Positions 19,331 through 25,124 of a stretch of 25,124 nt of DNA are shown piece by piece. The first letter of the stretch is position 1, and each line of letters starts with the position of its first letter. The stretch is from positions 175,603-200,726 of the forward strand of contig MNCI01008305.1 of the NCBI GenBank assembly GCA_015680685.1, read 5' to 3'. The stretch comes from Gnetum montanum. Its lineage: Eukaryota > Streptophyta > Gnetopsida > Gnetales > Gnetaceae. Both the position numbers and the translations under genes were made by a program. The notes beneath the pieces were generated by a model. That model made no database searches, was not told the origin of the DNA, and was given only the letters and a program-made list of their open reading frames with translations.

Positions 19331-20640
19331 TTTTTGATGAACTCCTCTTTGCTAGAATAATAATTGAACAAATTCCCAATGAGCCAAAATGGTATGATAA
19401 CATTCTCACCTATCTTCTCACTCAAGAGATGCCACAAGGGTTGGACCACCAAAGGAAACAACAATTTCTTCACCAAGTAAAGCACTTCATGGAGATCAAC
19501 GAACACCTCTACAAGGTGTGTGTCGATGGCCTGGTTTGTTGGTATGTCCCTAATGCTAATCAACTATGCATTCTCCAAGACACTCATGAAGGTCCTTATG
19601 GAGGACACTATGCTAGGAGATGCACAGCCATTAAAATCCTGATGGCAAGGTATTATTGGCCAACACTCTTCAAGGATGCTCATCATTTCATCCGCTCTTG
19701 TAAACGATGCCAACAGGATGGTGAAATGACTACATGAATGGAGGAACCTCAACAATAGATTCAACCATTAGAACCATTCAACATTGGGGGCATTAATTTC
19801 ATGGGTCCCATCATGCCCATGTCAAATGAAAAGGCATACATCATGGTCGTTGTTAACTATTATATAAAATGGGCAGAAGTAGTAGCTGTCATCAATGATA
19901 CATCTTCTACTGCTACTCGGTTAGGTTTGATATGCCATATGCATTAATTTCTAAAAATGGAACTCATTTTACAAGCACTACATTTTAGAAGCTCATGCAA
20001 CACTTAGGGGTTAAAAAAAACTCACAACACCTTACCATCCCCAAGCTAATGGTCAAGTTGAGGTTACAAATAGGGAAATCATAAGAATACTAACAAGAAC
20101 TATTAGCAAGTATACGAAGAACTGGAGCACAAAACTCAATGATGCCCCTTGGGCCTACCACCCAACATGGAAACTTCCTATACGCTACTCTCCCTATGAG
20201 CTTGTGTACGGCAAATTGCCAATACTTCCTATTCAATTTGAATTCTGTACACTTTCAATGGCTTGTGATCTTGACCTTGACTTAAGTCTAGCCCAAAAGA
20301 AAAGACTAATGAATCTCAACCTGTTAGACGAAAATAGATTAGTGGCCTTATTATCTAATAAGTTACACAAGGCTTATAACAAAAAGCATCATGACCTAAA
20401 AATTAGAAAAGTTAAATTTCAACCAGGAGATAAGGTTCTTTACTAGAACCCCACACATGTACCTTAATGAACTAAGTTCCAAACATTGTGGGAAGGACCT
20501 TATATTATTTACGAGACTTTTTCTTCTAGGGTAATGATGATCTATAAACATGAGAGCCCAAACAAGAAATAGATTATCAACATCCAACAAATTACACCTT
20601 TCCATGAGCATATGCTAGCTAACACAACAAGCACCTCATC
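19331..20640 (+). pseudogene. pol: Element B integrase
   Basis: The integrase would insert the DNA copy. The zinc-binding HHCC domain is visible in the open stretch 19327-19737 (DTHEGPYGGHYARR to FIRSCKRCQQ). In the catalytic core the first acidic residue is Asn (INFMGP, 19795-19797), the second is Lys (ISKNGTHF, 19953-19955), and the Glu is kept (QANGQVEVTNREI, 20060-20062). The frame changes twice (near 19925 and 20005). The C-terminal part SPYELVYGKLPILPIQFEF, then LMNLNLLDENR and KVKFQPGDKVLY, and a degraded GPYIIYETF block resemble Athila-like integrase tails with a GPY/F module. No chromodomain is seen. Element A lacks this entire domain. Confidence 0.88.
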
Positions 20641-20684
20641 TGATGGACAACCATGCTCCATATTTTAGATCTCCTCCTTTCAAC

Positions 20685-20697
20685 TTAGTCATGGGGG
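20685..20697 (+). promoter_or_regulatory. Internal polypurine-tract-like motif
   Basis: The 13-mer ttagtcatggggg occurs here, just after integrase, and again at 22735-22747 directly before the 3' LTR. The downstream copy is at the position where plus-strand DNA synthesis should be primed; this one may be an old or additional tract. Confidence 0.4.
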
Positions 20698-21341
20698 AGA
20701 TGGCCAACCATGCTAACCATTCAAGCAGCTGCTCAGTTTTTCAACTTTTTTATTTTAAACATTTTTCATTTTACAACTTTTTTTGGTTTACATGTTCTTT
20801 GTTTTGCATCTTTTTGTTTTTATGTTATTAATATTTTCTAATTTTTTGTTTTAAGCGATTGTTAGTACATTTGATATTTCTTGAATAATTTACACTTTCT
20901 TCTATATTTTCTTTTATTGGATGTGATTTTCTAACTTTTTGTTAATAAGTGCCAAGTACATTAGCAATGCATTATTTGATGGTGGTATGTACTATCTTTG
21001 TTATTTGATTATTGGTGCCTATATTCTAGCTTTCAATTTTGTTACGGATAATTAAGACATGGTTTCTTTTCATGTAACAGGTAGTGAGCCCACAACATCC
21101 ACCCATCCACACATTCTATGGTTTTCCTTGTTTTGGAAACATGTAGTTCCTTTTTCACTAATAAAACTTTAATAAATTTGTAACTTTGGTAGTTTTAAGA
21201 ATTGGGAAGGATTCAATGGTTTGAACAAGGTGTGGATTTAAGGGGATTCGGTATTCTTTGTACTTTTCTATTTTCCTAGGTGCATGTGTGTTTCCATGAA
21301 TTTCTTACCATTCCATGCTAATCACTAAAGGAAGTTGAATA

Positions 21342-21588
21342 AGTCCTTGCATGATATGGTTCTTATCAAAAAGAAAAAAACAATGTGAATTCAAAGCACA
21401 CCCCTTGGACAAAATACATGCATACATCCTTGCATAGTGTGGTTCTCATCAAGAAAAGAAAGAAAGAAGATGAGGATTCAAAGCACATCCCTTAGACAAA
21501 ATAAATGCACATGTCTTTACATGGTATGGTTCCCATTTCAAAAAAAATAATGAAAATTCAAAGCACACCCCTTAGACAAACTAAATGG
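21342..21588 (+). repeat. Three-unit tandem repeat, about 83 bp per unit
   Basis: The units begin near 21342, 21425 and 21511 and share tccttgcat..atggttct at the start and ttcaaagcacaccccttaga near the end. It is the counterpart of 8525-8757 in element A. Confidence 0.8.
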
Positions 21589-22734
21589 ACTACAAGCACT
21601 AGTTATGGACTCATCGCCTCTAACTAGGGCCCTTCCTCACTTCCTACTTCTTCTCTAATTTGGAATAGTGGTTGTTCTGTGGAAGCAGTCTTGTGTCTCA
21701 GGGGATAGATTGCTCTTAGAATGTTGAAGCGAAGTCACTGAAAGTGGTTGGTTTTGGTCTGGACTAAGGATGGATTCTATCAAGTCATTTAACTCCATTC
21801 CACTCTCTCTTTCTTATTCATCTATGCTTTCCATGTTCCACCTCACTACCGATTTCATGTTTTGGTTCAATGTCCTAGTTTGATGTGTCAGAATTCTTAG
21901 TTAGTTACTTCCAAGTTTTTGTACTTAACCTTCCGTAACCATTAATCATCCACAAAGCCCATGAACTCTTTGGTTTGAAGTTATGCAAGGACATAAAAGG
22001 CCTGTGCCTACTTTGGAAAGGACCCACTTGCATATCTTTTGGTTGGATTAGTTAAGTTCTTTACCCTTAGAAATTTTTACAATCAAATTCTTTTTATTTA
22101 TCCCATTAATGACATCCAATTGTACACATCTTCATAGCAGTTTTTAGTGAATTCTTCTTTTCATTTTTGTGAATTCTTATATCCTCTTCAAATATTTCCT
22201 TGTATTGAATCTTTTTAAATTTAACGGACCACTTAATTTAATTAACCCTATCTGTTAGCCTTCCCACTAACACTACCCAAAGAAACCAATCTACCACAAT
22301 TACAACTTAGCCAAGTGTAACCACCAACAAGATAAGGCATTTAATAGTTATTTGTTACATATTGCATACTAATTCATGATCCTATTGTGATTGTAGTGGG
22401 AAGCATGGACTAGAAGTGAGACTATCTTTACCAAGGATGGTGCAGCAATACCACACAATGAGAACCGTTCATGATCACAGGATCTCTTCTCTCTCTCTCA
22501 TTCTCCTACTGCCAAGAGGTGTTGGATGTCAATATTCTCTAGGTGTTCACTCCTCTTCTCATGAACACCCACTATTGTAAAAATTATAATTCCATACACT
22601 TGGGCACTCAGAGTTTGTATGTCTATTTCATCTAAGTCAGTTCGTCATGTTAGTCAATAATTCCATACCTACCTAGTATGTTGTATTGTAAAGAACTTAT
22701 GCCTTCTCTTCTTCACTTGAGGATGAGTTTTCAT

Positions 22735-22749
22735 TTAGTCATGGGGGTA
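22735..22749 (+). promoter_or_regulatory. Element B polypurine tract-like motif
   Basis: ttagtcatgggggta abuts the TGATGAATCACC start of the 3' LTR. The G-run is the likely RNase H-resistant primer for plus-strand synthesis. In element A the corresponding sequence has lost the G-run (gttgtgaaggta on the minus strand). Confidence 0.6.
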
Positions 22750-22848
22750 TGATGAATCACCATTTGTGTCAACCGCAACATTGACTATGTGAAATCTAAG
22801 TCTAGATCTGACATTGGATATTTGACGTTGGGGTATATTTCCAAAGTC

Positions 22849-22857
22849 TATAAATAT
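22849..22857 (+). promoter_or_regulatory. TATA box, element B 3' LTR
   Basis: TATAAATAT follows caaagtc; the equivalent context (caagtc) precedes the weakened TATA of the 5' LTR. Confidence 0.55.
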
Positions 22858-23047
22858 CATGCCTATGCTCTCATTTTGAGTTATTTTTTAAATAGTTTTA
22901 GTTTCAATTTTCAAGCAAGGTAGCGAAGCTCTTGTAGTTTATTTCCCTCAGAGTTAGAATATTTTCTAAGTGCCCACAAAAGGAGTCCAAAGTATGTACA
23001 ATTCTTTGTTTGAGCATTGATGTACCTGAGCACAGCAATGTAACAAG

Positions 23048-23058
23048 AATAAAATAAA
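23048..23058 (+). terminator. Candidate polyadenylation signal, element B 3' LTR
   Basis: AATAAAATAAA lies in the presumptive R region. A similar AATAAAATAA is found near 13979 in the 5' LTR, and AAATAAAG near 24936 in LTR F. Confidence 0.45.
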
Positions 23059-23587
23059 CTCTTTTGACAATCCTTGCAGCACTAAGAATAGTTTAATATT
23101 TTCCTTATTTCATTTTACTTTCTTGTTCTTTACTTTAATGCATTTGATTAAGCAAGTTATTTCCAGTAGTTAATGAACACGAGCATGACCACTTTGAGCA
23201 TTCATATAGTATTTGCTAACCTAGCAACACTTAACATTTGGTAGCCCAATAGTGCTATATGTGTTTAGGAAAGTGGGACAATTACTTGTGTTAGGCTAGC
23301 TAGGCAATAGACATTAGTTTCAATCTACTCTATCCTTTATTCTTATTGTAGGCAATTACATCCATAAAACAAAAAACAATAAAAATTAATATATCTCAAT
23401 TACACTTAAACCATACCCTTGAGCCTTACAAGTGTAGTTGGGAAGACAACGAACATTCTCAATGTCATTTCACTTCCTAGAGGAACTAGTGTATGAGATA
23501 ACTATAGGTCCATAGAATTCAACCGGATCACGCATAATGCCTTAGTGATTCATACGGTTGGATGCAAGGGTACCTCATCACTTATCA

Positions 23588-23592
23588 CCAAA
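23588..23592. repeat. Target-site duplication of element B, right copy
   Basis: ccaaa directly follows the 3' LTR; the left copy is ccgaa at 13647-13651. Joining the flanks with one copy of the duplication restores collinearity with B gag around 15190. Confidence 0.85.
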
Positions 23593-24092
23593 TCAAGATT
23601 GTGAACTATGAAGTCTAAGTTCTAGTTTTAACCTCCATCACCAAAGTCAAAGAGAGGAGTTTCATTGAATAAAAAACCCCTAGAGAAGGGTTCCCCACTA
23701 GCTTGTTGGTACAACAAGAATGGAGAATTGTTAAGCGCTTTTCCCTTTGAAAATTCATAACATTGTTCTAGTTGTCGATCCTGTAGAAATTGTGCTTCAG
23801 TGGGATGATAATCCCTAGCGTCAACATCTTCCATAATATAATCCCCATGGTGGTCCTAAAGACCACATCATGCAAGCATTTGATAGAGCATTGTAAGAGC
23901 AGCATGATCAGGTGGCAACACAATGTTGCCCTCCATGTTATGCCACCGCAACTGTTCATCCTGGTGTAGGATGAAGGTGAAGTTCAACACATACTCATCA
24001 AGATGAGTATATATAATTTGATACTATTAAGGCTTTGGCCAATTAACTCTATTAGCCTTAGACGGAAAATCGCTCCTATAAGAAGAAGACAT
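23593..24092 (-). pseudogene. gag: Element A gag N-terminal part
   Basis: The start ATG at 24092-24090 (MSSSYRS) opens the same frame as B gag at 14689, with no insertion or deletion between the two for at least 157 codons. The open stretch 23834-23628 (MEDVDARDYHPTEAQFLQ, then LLYQQASGEPFSRG) is the best-preserved part. Stops include TGA at codon 75 (23870-23868), TAA at codon 155 (23630-23628) and TAG at codon 157 (23624-23622); all three are also present in B. The rest of gag continues at 13651 on the other side of element B. Confidence 0.88.
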
Positions 24093-24234
24093 TTTCGATT
24101 AGCAAAATAAAAATCATAGTGTGCTTTTAGAATTTTTTGTAGTAATTGTGAAATAAGATATGACTCTAAGGTTTTTTTCAATGATTTAAATACTTTTCAC
24201 TATGTCCTAGATAGCGCATGAAAAAATAAAAAGG

Positions 24235-24252
24235 TCCCTTGCAACAGCGCCA
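24235..24252 (-). promoter_or_regulatory. Element A primer-binding site (tRNA-Asp type)
   Basis: The minus strand reads TGGCGCTGTTGCAAGGGA one base after the LTR end. It agrees at 15 of 18 positions with the complement of the plant tRNA-Asp 3' end as I recall it. It is better preserved than the site in element B. Confidence 0.8.
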
Positions 24253-24253
24253 A

Positions 24254-24559
24254 TGATGAGTGGCAAGGTATCCCTACGCCCAAGCATATGAATCGCTAAG
24301 GCGTTACGCATGATCTAATCGAATTCCATGGACCTATAGTTATCTAATGCACTAGCTCTTCTAGAAAGTGAAACGGGCATTGAGAACGTTCATTGTCTTC
24401 CCAACTACACTTATGAAGTTCAAGGGTATGGTTTAAGTGTAATTAAGGTATATGATTTTTCTTATTTTATATTTTATGAGCTTGATTTCCTACAACAAGA
24501 ATGAAAGGTAAAGTAATTAAAAATCTAATTCATCTATTGCCTAGCTAGCCTAACACAAG
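24254..24559 (-). repeat. Element A 5' LTR, U5-side remnant
   Basis: It matches 6482-6787 of the 3' LTR collinearly, ending (minus strand) CACTCATCA next to the PBS. Homology stops at acacaag (24559), where the 3' LTR continues with taaccatccc; here LTR fragment E begins instead. The remainder of the LTR should lie beyond the window. Confidence 0.85.
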
Positions 24560-24654
24560 TGATGAGTGGCAAGGTATCCCTTCACTCAACCATATGAATA
24601 CAAGCGTCTCACGTGCGATCCAATCGAACTCCAAGGACTAAGTGCTTACGCGCT
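24560..24654 (-). repeat. LTR fragment E
   Basis: The plus strand starts tgatgagtggcaaggtatcc, almost the same as the end of the element A 5' LTR 306 bases earlier, then diverges. It is therefore the terminal part of a related minus-strand LTR inserted in the 5' LTR of A. Only 95 bases are present before LTR F begins. Confidence 0.65.
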
Positions 24655-24664
24655 TGATGGGACA

Positions 24665-24745
24665 CGATATCGCATGGGCCACAATATCGCATCAACCCCT
24701 GCAATATCGCATCGGCCCCTGCGATATCACATATGCGATATCGCA
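24665..24745 (+). repeat. Array of five near-palindromic TGCGATATCGCA units
   Basis: The centres lie at about 24668, 24685, 24705, 24725 and 24738 (spacings 17, 20, 20 and 13). The last unit is the perfect 12-bp palindrome. The array ends 15 bases before the TATA box, a position that suggests transcription-factor binding sites, though no factor is known to me. Confidence 0.7.
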
Positions 24746-24760
24746 GCCTGTCGCCTTGTC

Positions 24761-24768
24761 TATAAATA
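24761..24768 (+). promoter_or_regulatory. TATA box of LTR F
   Basis: TATAAATA follows ccttgtc, at the position equivalent to the TATA boxes of the other LTRs in the window, directly downstream of the palindrome array. Confidence 0.6.
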
Positions 24769-25124
24769 AGAGGAGACTTTCCCTTGTTTCCTCATCTAGA
24801 TCTAGATCCTTAGCTAAACTCTGGCAATTTTACCATTTCAAAGATAGAATAATTTCCATGTGCCCACAGTAGGAGTCTCAAAGTGAACAGATCTTTATTC
24901 GAGCAAATTGTACCTGAGCACATATTTGTGTACGGAAATAAAGACAAACTTTCTAAAAAACCTTGCAGCATGTCGACTAAGCTAAGTAGGAATTAATTAA
25001 TGTTAAATGCTTAATTTCTTTCTTAGATAATTAATTTCTCTCAACCCTCAACTCCTAGTTAAGTGCATTCAGTACAACCACTTTGAGCACGTGTGCTACA
25101 CTTGGTAACCCAGTAACGAATAGC

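Larger units (their letters stand above)
20641..22734 (+). other. Element B 3' non-coding region
   Basis: No protein is recognised between integrase and the 3' LTR. From 20728 onward it matches 9332-7322 of element A over about 2 kb, including a three-unit tandem repeat at 21342-21588. AT-rich, T-tract sequence occupies 20735-20960. Athila-type elements can carry an env-like gene in this position, but I see no continuous frame or membrane anchor. Confidence 0.7.
13652..23587 (+). mobile_element. Element B: inner Athila-like Ty3/gypsy retrotransposon, LTR to LTR
   Basis: The 9.9-kb element contains 5' LTR (13652-14528), PBS, leader, gag (from 14689), protease, RT, RNase H, integrase, a 2-kb 3' non-coding region, a PPT-like tract and the 3' LTR (22750-23587). 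It is flanked by a 5-bp target duplication and inserted in reverse orientation into the gag of element A, a member of its own family. No chromodomain follows integrase. All domains are disrupted, mainly by nonsense changes, with deletions in protease and RT and frame changes in integrase, so it cannot make active proteins. Confidence 0.92.
22750..23587 (+). repeat. Element B 3' LTR
   Basis: This 838-bp LTR runs from TGATGAATCACC to CTTATCA. It has TATAAATAT at 22849-22857 and AATAAAATAAA at 23048-23058, a candidate polyadenylation signal. Its U3 is about 15-20 bases shorter than in the 5' copy, with the GATGTC repeats largely eroded. Confidence 0.9.
6482..25124 (-). mobile_element. Element A: outer Athila-like Ty3/gypsy retrotransposon, interrupted
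   Basis: It reads right to left: 5' LTR (24559-24254 plus a part outside the window), PBS (24252-24235), gag start (24092), gag N-terminus to 23588, interruption by element B (23587-13652), rest of gag, protease, RT and RNase H down to 9333, a 2-kb 3' non-coding region, and the 3' LTR (7321-6482). Removing element B and one copy of its 5-bp target duplication makes the gag sequence continuous and collinear with the gag of B. Integrase is missing. The Athila-like call rests on the tRNA-Asp-type PBS, the DLG protease motif, and the close relation to B, whose integrase tail is Athila-like. Confidence 0.85.
24655..25124 (+). repeat. LTR F, partial
   Basis: It starts TGATGGGACAC and carries five TGCGATATCGCA-like units, TATAAATA at 24761, then gtgcccacagtaggagtc and gtacctgagcacat blocks homologous to R of the A and B LTRs, with AAATAAAG near 24936. 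U3 differs from A and B, so it is a different subfamily. It runs off the right edge, so whether it is a solo LTR or a full element is unknown. The five bases before it (24650-24654, gcgct) are the predicted target duplication. Confidence 0.75.

Noticed and set aside
20446-20640. A chromodomain after integrase
   Set aside because: Only a degraded GPY/F-like block is seen before the non-coding region, with no chromodomain motif.
21342-21588. A CRISPR-like array
   Set aside because: The three units are adjacent tandem copies of about 83 bp without unique spacers, in a plant retroelement.
20641-22734. An env-like gene after integrase
   Set aside because: No continuous frame, signal peptide or membrane anchor is visible in either copy; position alone is not enough.

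Overview
What it is: repeat-dense nuclear DNA of a seed plant, most likely one with a large genome. I see no host gene, rRNA gene or tRNA gene. Everything I can identify is LTR-retrotransposon sequence. The evidence is plant-type Ty3/gypsy and Ty1/copia protein motifs, LTRs of the TGATGA...TCATCA type, and primer-binding sites resembling the complement of plant tRNA-Asp. The reading frames are riddled with stop codons, many explicable by C-to-T changes, so the copies are old. The species cannot be named from this sequence. Layout: (1) 1-216, a CpG-rich scrap of unknown origin that breaks the frame next to it. (2) 217 to about 5480, minus strand, the 5' half of a Tat-like Ty3/gypsy element (called D here): U3 rich in GCTATGCT motifs, a TATA box, a long leader, gag, and the gag-protease linker. 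(3) About 5500-6481, minus strand, the RT/RNase H tail of a Ty1/copia element (C). (4) 6482 to beyond the right edge, minus strand, an Athila-like Ty3/gypsy element (A), with its 3' LTR at 6482-7321, a 2-kb 3' non-coding region, pol without integrase, protease and gag. (5) 13652-23587, plus strand, a second member of the same family (B), complete from LTR to LTR and inserted inside the gag of A; its 5-bp target duplication reads ccgaa on one side and ccaaa on the other. (6) 23588-24559, the remainder of A: gag N-terminus, PBS and part of the 5' LTR. (7) 24560-25124, two further LTR pieces (E minus, F plus), nested in turn in the 5' LTR of A. How the parts relate: A and B cannot act alone. A lost integrase in one internal deletion of about 1.36 kb. 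B lost the RT catalytic motif, part of protease and two integrase catalytic aspartates. The two copies share several nonsense codons at homologous positions, which suggests they descend from an already defective template mobilised by enzymes from another element. Because B lies reversed inside A, their coding regions form an inverted repeat with arms of about 4.2 kb. Coordinates come from reading by eye and boundaries may be off by a base or two. Divergence figures are hand counts, not alignments.
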